Origin: VRUE01 sp963704505
GTDB lineage: Bacteria; Actinomycetota; Thermoleophilia; Solirubrobacterales; 70-9
Direction of reading: 5' to 3'
NCBI GenBank assembly: GCA_963704505.1
Contig: OY969912.1
Location: forward strand, 248,001-312,000
DNA: 64,000 nucleotides
Under the pieces are notes generated by a model that saw only the letters and a program-made list of their open reading frames with translations, was not told the DNA's origin and made no database searches. Shown in pieces: positions 33,215-42,150 of this stretch. The number at the start of each line of letters is the position of its first letter. The first letter of the stretch is position 1. The position numbers and the translations under genes were made by a program.

Positions 33215-33510
33215 ACATCGAGTGGTACGTGGTCTTGTCATCGCTGCTGTTCGCCATCGGAGCGGTAGGAATCCTGGTGCGCAGGAGCCCCGTCGTCATC
33301 CTCCTGTGCCTGGAGTTGATGCTGAACGCCGGGAACCTGGCATTGGTCGCGTTCAGCAGGATGGTCGGCAACCAGCAGGGGCAGGTGTTCGCGATCGTGG
33401 TGATGGTCGTCGCCGCCTGCGAGGTCGTCGTCGGGCTCGGCCTGATCGTCGCGATCTTCCGCCGTCGCATCCCGCTCGACGTCGATGAGCTGACGGAGCT
33501 GAAGGGATGA
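33211..33510 (+). CDS. nuoK: NADH-quinone oxidoreductase subunit K
   Basis: The 99-residue subunit has three membrane helices. It carries the family signature VILLCLELMLNAGNLALVAFSR with the conserved glutamate in helix 2, and a second glutamate in helix 3 (VVAACEVVVGLGLIVAIFRRR). It is related to MrpC antiporter subunits. Overlaps nuoJ and nuoL by 4 bp each. Confidence 0.97.
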   Translation: MNIEWYVVLSSLLFAIGAVGILVRRSPVVILLCLELMLNAGNLALVAFSRMVGNQQGQVFAIVVMVVAACEVVVGLGLIVAIFRRRIPLDVDELTELKG

Positions 33511-35516
33511 GCGCCACCGCCTGGGCCTGGCTGGTCCTGCTGCTCCCGCTGGCCGGCTCGATCGCGATCGGGCTCGGCTTTCGCGTTCTCCCGGCCCGGG
33601 TCGCCGGGGCGATCGGCACGCTGGCGATCGGCCTCGCCTTCCTCTGCGGAATCGCCGCGCTGATCAGCCTGCTGGGCGAGGACGCCGACGCCCGCCACCA
33701 CGCCTCCTCGCTCTGGGACTACGCCAGCGCCGGCGGGCTCGACATCAAGCTCGGCATCTACGTCGACCCGCTCTCGGTGTTCATGGTCCTCGTCGTCACC
33801 GGCGTCTCGACCCTGATCCACCTCTACTCGTTCGGCTACATGCAGTCCGACGAAGGCTTCCACCGCTTCTTCAGCTACCTCAACTTCTTCGTCTTCTCGA
33901 TGCTGCTTCTGGTCCTCGCCGGCAACTTCGTCCTGCTGATCGTCGGCTGGGCCTTCGTCGGCTTCGCCTCCTATGCGCTGATCAGCTTCTGGTACCGGCG
34001 GACGACGGCGACGCGGGCGGGGATGAAGGCGTTCGTGATCAACGTCGTCGGCGACATCGGCCTGGTCCTCGCGGCCATCCTCATCTTCCGCGAACTCGGC
34101 AGCTTCGAATACACGACCGTCTTCGAGAAGGCGCCGCAGGTCTTCCACACAAACGAGTGGACGGTGACCGCGATCTGCCTGCTGCTCCTGGTCGGTGCCT
34201 TCGCCAAGTCGGCGCAGCTGCCGTTCCACACATGGCTCCCGGACGCGATGGAGGGCCCTACCCCGGTCTCCTCGCTGATCCACGCGGCGACGATGGTCAC
34301 CGCCGGCGTCTATCTGATCGCCCGTACCCACGTCCTCTTCGTCCTCGCCCCGACCGCCGCCGATGTCGCCGCCTTCGTCGGGTTGGCGACCCTGCTGGTC
34401 GCGGGCACGATCGCGCTGGTGATGACCGACCTGAAGCGGGCGATCGCCTACTCGACCATGAGCCAGATCGGCTACATGATCATGGGCGTCTCGATCGGCG
34501 CCTACTCGGCGGGCATGTTCCACCTGATGACCCACGCCTTCTTCAAGGCGCTGCTCTTCATGGCCGCCGGTTCGATCATCTCGGCGATGGCGAACAAGCA
34601 GAACATCGACGAAATGAGCGGCTTCGGCAAGGCGATGCGGTTCACCTCGATCACCTTCGTCTGCGGCGGCCTGGCGCTCGCCGCCTTCCCGGGCACCTCG
34701 GGCTTCTTCTCCAAGGACGAGATCCTCGCCTACGCCCACGCCCGCGGTGGCATGTACGACATCTTCCAGATCCTCGGCTACGTCGGCGCGCTGCTGACCG
34801 CGATCTACACCTTCCGGCTGATCTTCCGGGTCCTCCCCGGCAAGCCCTGCAAGGAGGCCCAGGAGCTGATCGACACCGGCCACCTCGCCCATGAGACCCC
34901 CCGTAACCCGGCGACCGGCGAGGAGGAGGACACCGGAGTCGGCTTCCCCGGCGCCGAACACCACATCGCCGAGCAGTCCTGGCCGATGCGGACGGCGATG
35001 GGCGTGCTCGCCTTCCTGGCGCTCTTCGCCGGCTTGGTCCAGGTGCCGGGGATCGACGCGACGATCACCAACTTCCTCGATCCGGTCTTTGCCGACTCGC
35101 CGCTCAGCGCGATCGAGCCTTCGGTCGGCGCCGCCTGGGTCGGCCTGGCGATCGGGGCCGTGATCTCCCTGGCCGGCATCGGCATCGCCTACTGGCTCTA
35201 CATCGTCTCGCCCGAGGCTCCGGCGGCGCTGATCCGCCGCTTCGGCCCGATCCACACCTTCCTCTACAACAAGTGGTACTTCGACGAGGCGATCGACATC
35301 CTCATCGTCAGGCCGGTCCTTGCCATCGGGCGCTTTGCCAACCGCACCTTCGAGCGCCTGGTCGTCGACGGATTGGTCAACGGCACGCGTGAGACCGTAG
35401 GCGGCGCCGGCAGCCTGGTCCGCGCCGTCCAGAACGGCTTCGTCCGCAGCTACGCGCTGCTGCTGATCGCCGGCTTCGCCGGCCTCGCCCTCTACTTCCT
35501 GATCTCCAGCTCATGA
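33507..35516 (+). CDS. nuoL: NADH-quinone oxidoreductase subunit L
   Basis: The 669-residue antiporter-like subunit has the core proton-pump motif HTWLPDAMEGPTPVSSLIHAATMVTAGVYLIAR and KRAIAYSTMSQIGYMIMGVSIGAYSAGMFHLMTHAFFKALLFM, with the channel lysines and the TM5 glutamate region. The C-terminal part (DEAIDILIVRPVLAIGRFANRTFERLVVDGLVNG) forms the long lateral helix that clamps NuoM and NuoN. The length is normal for the family. 4-bp overlaps with nuoK and nuoM. Confidence 0.97.
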   Translation: MSATAWAWLVLLLPLAGSIAIGLGFRVLPARVAGAIGTLAIGLAFLCGIAALISLLGEDADARHHASSLWDYASAGGLDIKLGIYVDPLSVFMVLVVTGVSTLIHLYSFGYMQSDEGFHRFFSYLNFFVFSMLLLVLAGNFVLLIVGWAFVGFASYALISFWYRRTTATRAGMKAFVINVVGDIGLVLAAILIFRELGSFEYTTVFEKAPQVFHTNEWTVTAICLLLLVGAFAKSAQLPFHTWLPDAMEGPTPVSSLIHAATMVTAGVYLIARTHVLFVLAPTAADVAAFVGLATLLVAGTIALVMTDLKRAIAYSTMSQIGYMIMGVSIGAYSAGMFHLMTHAFFKALLFMAAGSIISAMANKQNIDEMSGFGKAMRFTSITFVCGGLALAAFPGTSGFFSKDEILAYAHARGGMYDIFQILGYVGALLTAIYTFRLIFRVLPGKPCKEAQELIDTGHLAHETPRNPATGEEEDTGVGFPGAEHHIAEQSWPMRTAMGVLAFLALFAGLVQVPGIDATITNFLDPVFADSPLSAIEPSVGAAWVGLAIGAVISLAGIGIAYWLYIVSPEAPAALIRRFGPIHTFLYNKWYFDEAIDILIVRPVLAIGRFANRTFERLVVDGLVNGTRETVGGAGSLVRAVQNGFVRSYALLLIAGFAGLALYFLISSS

Positions 35517-37051
35517 TCAACGCGCTGCTCTGGACACCGCTCGCCTTCGGCCTTGTCGGCCTCTTCCTGCCGCGCCGCGCCGCCGGCTGGTGGGCGACGC
35601 TGGGGACGGTCGTGACACTCGGCCTCGCGATCTCGATGCTGGCCGGCTTCGACTCGAGCGCCTCGGGGCTGCAGGACACCGTCGACGTCAACTGGATCCC
35701 CGGGCTCGGCGTCGACTACAGCCTCGGGATCGACGGCCTCAACGTCTTCCTCGTCATGCTGACCGCGGTGCTGTGGACCGCCGGCACCGCCTTCGCCGCG
35801 TTCCGGGAGCAGGACCGCCCGCACCTCTTCTTCCTGATGATGTTGCTCGGCGAGACCGCGACCCTGGGCTCGTTCCTCTCCCAGGACCTGCTGCTCTTCG
35901 TCCTCTTCTTCGACCTGATGCTGGTCCCGTTCTACTTCCTCTTCGGCGCCTGGGGGACCGACCGCGAGGACGGCCCGACCGCGGCTGCGGCGACCCTGAA
36001 GATGATCGTCTACACGCTGATCGGCTCGCTGCTGATGCTGGTCGCCGCGATCGCGACCGCGATCATCGCCGCCGACGGTGGCCACATCACCTTCTCGATC
36101 GCCGAACTCTCGAAGCACCCGCTATCGGAGGGCAGCCAGCGCTGGATCTTCTGGTTCTTCGCGGTCGCCTTCCTGGTCAAGATGCCCGCCTTCCTCCTGC
36201 ACGGCTGGATGCCGGACGCCTACCGGGCGGCGCCGCTGCCGGCGCTGGCGGTCTTCTCGGGGGTGCTCGCCAAGGTCGGCGCCTACGGCTTCCTGCGGGT
36301 CGTGCTGCCGCTCTTCCCCGACGCCACGGTCGAATTCCAGGAGGTGGTGCTGGTCATCGCCCTGGCCTCGATCCTCTACGGCTCGGTGATGGCCTTCACC
36401 CAGACCAATGTGCGCCTGATCGCCGGCTACTCCTCGGTCGCCCAGCTCGGTTTCATCACCGCCGGGATCTTCGCCCTGCGGGCCGACGGCGCGGACGGGG
36501 CGATCCTGCAGATGGTCAACCACGGCCTGGTCGTCGCCCCCCTCTTCGTGATCGTCGCGATCCTCGCCGAGCGCACGGGCACCGAGGACCTGCGGGAGAT
36601 GGGCGGGCTCGCAATGAAGGCGCCGGTCCTCGCGGCGCTCTTCCTGATCGTCACCCTGGCGACCCTGGCGATGCCCGGGTCGGCGAACTTCATCGGCGAG
36701 TTCTACATCCTCAACGGGCTCTTCAACGCCAAGATCGTCTTCGCCTTCGTCGCGATCACCGGCGTCGCGATGTCGGCCTACTACGCGTTGCGCCTCTACC
36801 AGCGGACGATGCACAACCGGCCGCCATCAGTACAGAAGAACGGCCTCTTCTCGCGTGAGATCGGCGTCCGCGACGGTCTCGTGCTGGTGCCTCTGGTCCT
36901 CTGCATCATCGGCCTGGCGCTCTACCCGCAGCTGATCCTGAAGCGGACCGACACCTCGGTGAAGCAAACCGTCGCGGCGACCCAGGGAGAACAGCCGGAC
37001 GCGACGCTGGCCGGGACGGCCAACCTCAACACGATCAAGGCGAAACCGTGA
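35513..37051 (+). CDS. nuoM: NADH-quinone oxidoreductase subunit M
   Basis: The 512-residue antiporter-like subunit has about fourteen spans. It carries FFDLMLVPFYFLFGAWG, FLVKMPAFLLHGWMPDAYRAAPLPALAVFSGVLAKVGAYGFLR (proton-channel Lys) and NVRLIAGYSSVAQLGFITAGIFA. It pumps one of the protons of complex I. Overlaps nuoL and nuoN by 4 bp. Confidence 0.97.
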   Translation: MINALLWTPLAFGLVGLFLPRRAAGWWATLGTVVTLGLAISMLAGFDSSASGLQDTVDVNWIPGLGVDYSLGIDGLNVFLVMLTAVLWTAGTAFAAFREQDRPHLFFLMMLLGETATLGSFLSQDLLLFVLFFDLMLVPFYFLFGAWGTDREDGPTAAAATLKMIVYTLIGSLLMLVAAIATAIIAADGGHITFSIAELSKHPLSEGSQRWIFWFFAVAFLVKMPAFLLHGWMPDAYRAAPLPALAVFSGVLAKVGAYGFLRVVLPLFPDATVEFQEVVLVIALASILYGSVMAFTQTNVRLIAGYSSVAQLGFITAGIFALRADGADGAILQMVNHGLVVAPLFVIVAILAERTGTEDLREMGGLAMKAPVLAALFLIVTLATLAMPGSANFIGEFYILNGLFNAKIVFAFVAITGVAMSAYYALRLYQRTMHNRPPSVQKNGLFSREIGVRDGLVLVPLVLCIIGLALYPQLILKRTDTSVKQTVAATQGEQPDATLAGTANLNTIKAKP

Positions 37052-38553
37052 ACTTCAATGCGCCCGACATCGACTACGCGGCGCTCTCGCCGGTCATCGC
37101 GCTGACCGCCGGGCTCTGCGTCGTCCTGCTCAGCGGCGTCTTCAACCCGGTCAAGCGCGGCGTGCCCGGGCTGACCCTGCTCACCCTCGCGACGACCACC
37201 GGCCTGCTGATCTGGCGCTGGAACGAACCGGCCCAGGACCTGATCAGCGGCTCGCTGCGAATCGACGACCTGGCGATCGCCATCTCCCTGATCGTGATGC
37301 TGATGGCCGCCGCGACGGTCCTGATCTCGCTGCGCGAGCCGGCGGTCGCCCAGGCGGGCACGGGCGAGTACCACGTGCTCCTGCTCGGCTCGGTGCTCGG
37401 CATGGTGCTGCTCACGCAGGCGCAGAACCTGGTCAGCTTCTTCGTCGCGCTGGAGACGCTGTCGATCCCGCTCTACATCCTCTGCGCCACCGACCTGCGC
37501 CGCGAGGGCTCGCTCGAGTCGGGCCTCAAGTACCTGATCGTCGGCAGCCTCGGCTCGGCGACCCTGCTCTACGGGATGGCGCTTCTCTACGGCGGGTCGG
37601 GCTCGACCGACTTCTCCGGCATCGCCGAGGGGATCGGCCACGGCGGCCTGCTCGACGACCCGCTGGTCCTGATCGGGATCGCGATGGCCGGCGTCGGCCT
37701 CGCCTTCAAGACCTCGATCGCGCCCTTCCACCAGTGGACGCCGGACGTCTACCAGGGGGCGCCGACCCCGATCACCAGCTTCATGGCGGTGGCGACGAAG
37801 GCCGCCGCCTTCGCGGTCTTCGTGCGCTTCTTCCTCGGGGCCCTGCTCCCCCAGGTCGACGACTGGCAGCCGGCGCTGGCGGCGCTGGCGGCGATCTCGA
37901 TCGTCGTCGGCAACGTCGGTGCCCTCGGCCAGACCTCGCTGAAACGGATGCTCGGCTACTCGGGGGTCGCCCAGGCGGGCTACATCCTCGGCGGCCTGGT
38001 CGTCGCCTCCAGCTCCGGGGTCAGCGCCCTGGTCTTCTACCTGGCCGGCTACGCCTTCATGAACCTCGCCGCCTTCGTCGTGATCGTCGCCCGCGAGCGC
38101 GAAACCCCGTACGGCGACGAGATCCGCGCCGTCCAGGGCCTCGGCGCCGAGCGCCCGCTGCTGGCCTGGCCGCTGACCATCTCGATGCTCGGGCTCGCCG
38201 GGCTGCCGGCGACGGTCGGCTTCATCGGCAAGCTCTACCTGATCGAGGCGCTGGTCGAGGGCGACTACACCTGGCTCGCCGTCTTCATCGCGGTCGGAAC
38301 GATGATCTCCCTCGCCTACTACCTGCCGGTCGTCGCGGCGATGTGGATGCGGCCCGGGGGTCGAGCGGCGGTCGACACGGCGCCGGCGATCGCCGGCGCC
38401 TCACCCGAGGCCGACCCGATCGACCCCGACGCCGGCCGCCGCATCTACCTCCTGGCCCCCGCGGTGCTCGCCGCCGCGGCCGTCGTCTTCTTCGGGGTCA
38501 TTCCCCAACCGCTGGTCGAGTTCGCCGAACACGCCGGCAACTCGCTCTTTTAG
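37048..38553 (+). CDS. nuoN: NADH-quinone oxidoreductase subunit N
   Basis: The 501-residue antiporter-like subunit closes the operon. Signatures are FFVALETLSIPLYILCA, AFKTSIAPFHQWTPDVYQGAPTPITSFMAVATKAAAFAVFVR and LKRMLGYSGVAQAGYILGGLVV. A hydrophilic loop near residue 445 precedes the last span. GTG start overlapping nuoM. A 316-bp non-coding region follows, suggesting that transcription ends there. Confidence 0.97.
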   Translation: MNFNAPDIDYAALSPVIALTAGLCVVLLSGVFNPVKRGVPGLTLLTLATTTGLLIWRWNEPAQDLISGSLRIDDLAIAISLIVMLMAAATVLISLREPAVAQAGTGEYHVLLLGSVLGMVLLTQAQNLVSFFVALETLSIPLYILCATDLRREGSLESGLKYLIVGSLGSATLLYGMALLYGGSGSTDFSGIAEGIGHGGLLDDPLVLIGIAMAGVGLAFKTSIAPFHQWTPDVYQGAPTPITSFMAVATKAAAFAVFVRFFLGALLPQVDDWQPALAALAAISIVVGNVGALGQTSLKRMLGYSGVAQAGYILGGLVVASSSGVSALVFYLAGYAFMNLAAFVVIVARERETPYGDEIRAVQGLGAERPLLAWPLTISMLGLAGLPATVGFIGKLYLIEALVEGDYTWLAVFIAVGTMISLAYYLPVVAAMWMRPGGRAAVDTAPAIAGASPEADPIDPDAGRRIYLLAPAVLAAAAVVFFGVIPQPLVEFAEHAGNSLF

Positions 38554-38869
38554 ACGAACGCCGGGAGAGTCGGGCGGATTTCGCCGAAGGTCGAGCCTCC
38601 GAAGCACTGGTGAGGGAGCGTCACGGTCCGGTTCAGGTCGCAGCATCGGCGTCTGGTTCAGAACGCACTTTGGTCCGCATACCGGCAAGAAGTGCGTTCA
38701 CAACATCCGGAGGCCGATGTTCTGCGCCGAAGCAGCGATTAGCGAACGTCACGATCTGATTCTTCGTGAGCGGCGCCGGGTCGCCGATCGCCCCCGCCCC
38801 CGGACGCGAGGCGGAGGAGGCGGTGGTTCGTTTGTTTCGGAAGCGGGCGGGGCGGTATATGTTCAGCCG
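38554..38869. other. 316-bp intergenic region with nested repeats
   Basis: There is no credible gene in this gap. It holds an inverted repeat GAACGCACTT (38661-38670) / AAGTGCGTTC (38690-38699), flanked by CATCGGC (38644-38650) / GCCGATG (38713-38719). It also holds an imperfect direct repeat of 18 bp: AGCGTCACGGTCCGGTTC (38617-38634) and AACGTCACGATCTGATTC (38745-38762), 14 of 18 identical. Similar bases flank both copies (CCGAAGCA). The layout suggests a structured RNA or a decayed mobile element. The -10-like TATGTT of the next gene is at 38858-38863. Confidence 0.5.
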
Positions 38870-40639
38870 ATGAGCGAGCGGGCGAAGGCACTTGACGCGG
38901 CGACGATGTGCGAGGCGTTTCAGACGACCGTTGCCGAGTACGGGGATCAGCCGGCGCTGCGGCTCAAGGGGTCCGACTTCGAGATCGACTTCCGCGGGTT
39001 CGGGGAGACGGTTCGCAGGCGCGCCGCGGGGCTCGCGGCGCTGGGCGTCGGCCGTGGCGACACGGTCGGGTTCATGCTCACCAACCGTCCTGCCCTGCAC
39101 CTCACCGACGGCGCCGCGATGCACCTCGGGGCGACGTGCTTCTCGATCTACAACACCTCCTCTCCAGAGCAGATCGAGTACCTGGTCGAGGACGCCGCCA
39201 ACCGGGTGATCGTCACCGAGGTCCAATTCCTCGAAAGCGTGCTCGCCGCCCGGGATCGGGTGGCGACGCTCGAGCATGTGGTCGTCGTCGACGGCACCGG
39301 GAAAATCGAGGGGACGATCACCCTCGACGAGCTCGAGCAGACGGGCGCCGCCGACTTCGACTTCGAGGCCGCCTGGAAGGCGGTCGAGCCGGACGACGTT
39401 CTCTGCCTGATCTACACCTCGGGCACGACCGGCCCGCCCAAGGGAGTGCAGCTCACCCACGACAACATGATCAGCCAGTGGCGGCTCGACTACGAGGTGT
39501 TCCCGACCAAACCCTGCGGCCGCTCGATCTCCTTCCTGCCCAGCGCCCATGTCGCCGACCGTTGGGCGGCGCTCTACGCGCAGATGGTCCACGGCACCTG
39601 CGTCCACTGCTGCCCCGACGTGCGGGAGATGGTCGCCTACTCGATCGAGGTGAGGCCGACGACCTGGGGCGGCGTCCCGCGGATCTGGGAAAAACTGAAG
39701 GTCGCGCTGGAGATGGGGATCGAAAACGAGCCCAACTCGCGCAAACAGAAAGACACGGAAGCGGCGATGGCGATCGGCCGGCGCTGGGTGGCCGCCTACG
39801 CCACGGGCGACATCCCCGCCGAGCTTCAGGGCGAATGGGACAAGGCCGACGACCTGGTCTTCTCGCGGATCCGCGCGATGCTCGGGCTCGACCAGGTCGA
39901 ATGGTTCGTCGTCGGCGCGGCGCCCACCCCGCCGGAGGTGATCGAGTTCTTCCTCGGCATCGGCATCGAGATCTGCGAGGTCTGGGGAATGTCGGAGACC
40001 ACCTCGCCGGCGACGATCAACCCGCCCGGGAGGATCCGGGTGGGGACGGTCGGGCCGCCGATCCCCGGCGTCGAAGTGAAGCTCGCCGACGACGGCGAGG
40101 TGATGGTGCGAGGCCCGATCGTGATGAAGGGCTACCGCAACATGCCCGAGAAGACCGCCGAGGCGATGACGGACGACGGCTGGCTGATGAGCGGCGACGT
40201 CGGCGAGTTCGACGAGGAGGGCTACCTGAGGATCATCGACCGCAAGAAGGAGCTGATCATCAACGCGGCCGGGAAAAACATGTCGCCGGCCGGAATCGAG
40301 GCGAAGCTGAAGGCATCCTCGCCGCTGATCAGCCAAGCGATCGCGATCGGCGACGCGCGGCCCTACAACGTGGCCCTGCTCACCCTCGACCCCGATGCGC
40401 TCGCGGCGCGCGGAGCCGGGGTCGATGACCCGGTCATCGTCGGCGAGGTCGCCGGAGCGGTCGCGGCCGCGAACCAGCGGATGAACCGGGTCGAGCAGAT
40501 CAAGTACCACCGCATCATCGCCGGCGAGTGGGCCCCGGGAGGGGACGAGCTGACGCCGACGCTGAAGCTGAAGCGGCGCCCGATCGAGCGCAAGTACGAG
40601 GCCGAGATCGAACAGCTCTATGCGCCGCAGCCCGACTAG
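38870..40639 (+). CDS. Long-chain fatty-acid-CoA ligase (AMP-dependent synthetase)
   Basis: The 589-residue protein has the adenylation core: P-loop LIYTSGTTGPPKGVQLTHDN (~residues 176-195), VWGMSETTSPATINPPG (A5), TDDGWLMSGDVGEFDEEGYLRIIDRKKELII (A7/A8) and a C-terminal GDELTPTLKLKRRPIERKY. The lid arrangement and the NYXX-free C-terminus resemble FadD15/ACSL-type enzymes. It activates fatty acids to acyl-CoA. TATGTT sits 6 nt before the ATG. The downstream AEC gene follows in the same frame after the stop. Confidence 0.92.
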   Translation: MSERAKALDAATMCEAFQTTVAEYGDQPALRLKGSDFEIDFRGFGETVRRRAAGLAALGVGRGDTVGFMLTNRPALHLTDGAAMHLGATCFSIYNTSSPEQIEYLVEDAANRVIVTEVQFLESVLAARDRVATLEHVVVVDGTGKIEGTITLDELEQTGAADFDFEAAWKAVEPDDVLCLIYTSGTTGPPKGVQLTHDNMISQWRLDYEVFPTKPCGRSISFLPSAHVADRWAALYAQMVHGTCVHCCPDVREMVAYSIEVRPTTWGGVPRIWEKLKVALEMGIENEPNSRKQKDTEAAMAIGRRWVAAYATGDIPAELQGEWDKADDLVFSRIRAMLGLDQVEWFVVGAAPTPPEVIEFFLGIGIEICEVWGMSETTSPATINPPGRIRVGTVGPPIPGVEVKLADDGEVMVRGPIVMKGYRNMPEKTAEAMTDDGWLMSGDVGEFDEEGYLRIIDRKKELIINAAGKNMSPAGIEAKLKASSPLISQAIAIGDARPYNVALLTLDPDALAARGAGVDDPVIVGEVAGAVAAANQRMNRVEQIKYHRIIAGEWAPGGDELTPTLKLKRRPIERKYEAEIEQLYAPQPD

Positions 40640-40759
40640 CGCGCCATCGGCGTCCTACTGACAGCGGCGGCGATCGGCCTCGGGACAGGGGTCGGCGTCT
40701 GGTCTGAGCACCGCTGGCCGAAGGCAGCCGCGCTGGCCGCCCGGCGCTCGCTCGTCCTG

Positions 40760-41572
40760 ATGCTCTACGTGCTCGTGCCGCCGGTGATCTTCTTCAACCT
40801 GGCGGCGAGCGACATCGACCTGGCCCACGGCATCGGGCTGGGCCTAGGGCTCCTCGTCGCGGCGCTGACCGCGCTGATCGCCTGGTGGGTGGCGAGCCGG
40901 GTTCTCGGCCTCTCGCGACCGCGGACCGGCGCCGTCGTCTGCTCCGTGCTCTGCGTCAACACCGGCTACCTCGGCTACCCGCTGACCGTCGCCCTGCTCG
41001 GCCGCGACCAGCTCTCGACCGCCGTCCTCTACGACGCCCTCGTCACCGGCCCGTGCCTGCTGCTCGGCGCGTTCGCGGTCGGCGCGGCGTTCGGCACCCG
41101 AGCGGGAGAAAGCCCGCGCCAGCGCCTGCGCGCCTTCTTCACCCGCAACCCGCCCCTCTACGCGGCGATCGCCGGCCTACTGGCGCCCTCGGCGCTGGCG
41201 CCGCCGGTGCTGGTCGACATCTCCCAGGCGCTGATCGTCGCGATCCTGCCGCTCGGCTTCTTCGCCGTCGGCGCGACGCTCGCGGAGAACGCCGAGCACG
41301 GGGAGCTGCCCTTCCCACCGCCGTTCACACGCCCGGTCGCCCTCGTCACCGTCTCCCGGCTGGCGCTCGCCCCGGCCCTGCTGATGCTGCTCGCCGCCCC
41401 GCTGATCGAGCTGCCGGCGGCCTACCGCCTGCTTTCGGCAATGCCCTCCGGGATCAACTCGATGGTCGTCGCCCACGCCTACGGCCTGGACATGGAAATC
41501 ACCGCCGAGGCCGTGACCTGGACCACGGCGATCGTCGTCGTCACCGCCCTGATCGCGGCCGTGGTCTTCTGA
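40760..41572 (+). CDS. AEC-family transporter (auxin efflux carrier type), N-terminus uncertain
   Basis: The protein is of the AEC family, with ten-span topology in two halves. VVCSVLCVNTGYLGYPLTVALLG is the characteristic Asn-Gly-crossing segment, and LSAMPSGINSMVVAHAYGLD the C-terminal one. 40760 is the first canonical start, but it removes the first membrane helix. That helix is encoded directly upstream in the same frame (AIGVLLTAAAIGLGTGVGVW, from about 40643). Between the preceding gene's stop (40637-40639) and 40760 there is no ATG, GTG or TTG in frame, only ATC 40646 and CTG 40658. A non-standard start or a base error is therefore likely. Substrate unknown. Confidence 0.8.
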   Translation: MLYVLVPPVIFFNLAASDIDLAHGIGLGLGLLVAALTALIAWWVASRVLGLSRPRTGAVVCSVLCVNTGYLGYPLTVALLGRDQLSTAVLYDALVTGPCLLLGAFAVGAAFGTRAGESPRQRLRAFFTRNPPLYAAIAGLLAPSALAPPVLVDISQALIVAILPLGFFAVGATLAENAEHGELPFPPPFTRPVALVTVSRLALAPALLMLLAAPLIELPAAYRLLSAMPSGINSMVVAHAYGLDMEITAEAVTWTTAIVVVTALIAAVVF

Positions 41573-41635
41573 GCCGCGGGACTCTGCGCCTCGGCGCCGC
41601 GGGCAGCACCTGGAGACGAGCCCTAAGCTGACGCG

Positions 41636-42037
41636 GTGATCCAACACGTCGGGATCGAGGTCGCGCCGCCGGACCTGGAGCGCTCGGTCGAGTTCTGGCG
41701 GCTGCTCGGCTTCACCCTGGTAGAGCCGCCGACAACGCTCTCCGAGTTCACCTGGCTCGAACGCGAGGGCACCCAGATCCACCTGATGCCGACCGAGTCG
41801 CCGACGGTCCCTCCCCGCGCGCATGTCGCCGTCGTCGCCCCGACGTCGTATTTCGACCGGCAGAGCGGGACCGACCGCGAGCTCGAATTCCTCGAGGTCG
41901 TCGAGCGGCTCCACGAGGCCGGGTTCGAGGTCGGGCCGGGGCGCGAGCACTGGGGAGTGCCGCGGGCCCACGCGACGGCGCCGGGCGGCCACCAGGTCGA
42001 GCTGATGGAGTCGCCGCCGCCCGCCACAGCGGCCTAG
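41636..42037 (+). CDS. VOC-family (glyoxalase-like) protein
   Basis: The 133-residue protein has the glyoxalase fold: MIQHVGIEVAPPDLERSVEFWRLLGF at the start (His ligand, FYxxxLGF-like motif), HLMPTESPTVPPRAHVAVV, and the closing GGHQVELMES with a ligand glutamate. It may be a lactoylglutathione-lyase or dioxygenase relative with unknown substrate. GTG start with TAAGCT (41624-41629) 6 nt upstream and no Shine-Dalgarno. Confidence 0.87.
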   Translation: MIQHVGIEVAPPDLERSVEFWRLLGFTLVEPPTTLSEFTWLEREGTQIHLMPTESPTVPPRAHVAVVAPTSYFDRQSGTDRELEFLEVVERLHEAGFEVGPGREHWGVPRAHATAPGGHQVELMESPPPATAA

Positions 42038-42150
42038 TTCGTTCGAGGATCGACCCCGCAGAGGCGCTGCGGCCGGCCGCGCTCGAACTCGCCGGAAACT
42101 CCGAGGATCGACGCTTCGGCCTGCGCCGACGGCGCGGCTACGATGCGGCG

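Noticed and set aside
32907..35255. A 782-codon open frame antisense to nuoJ-nuoL, and similar long antisense frames (e.g. 38633-40510, 28489-29853, 5332-6882).
   Set aside because: They are GC-rich shadow frames made of Arg/Gly/Asp/Ala/Val with no domain, lying opposite genes with strong family motifs. Rejected as coding.
42038..42150. GAGGATCGAC occurring twice ahead of the ThyX-like gene.
   Set aside because: A 10-bp direct repeat 70 bp apart in a GC-rich gap, without symmetry or other copies that I noticed. Too weak to report as a site.
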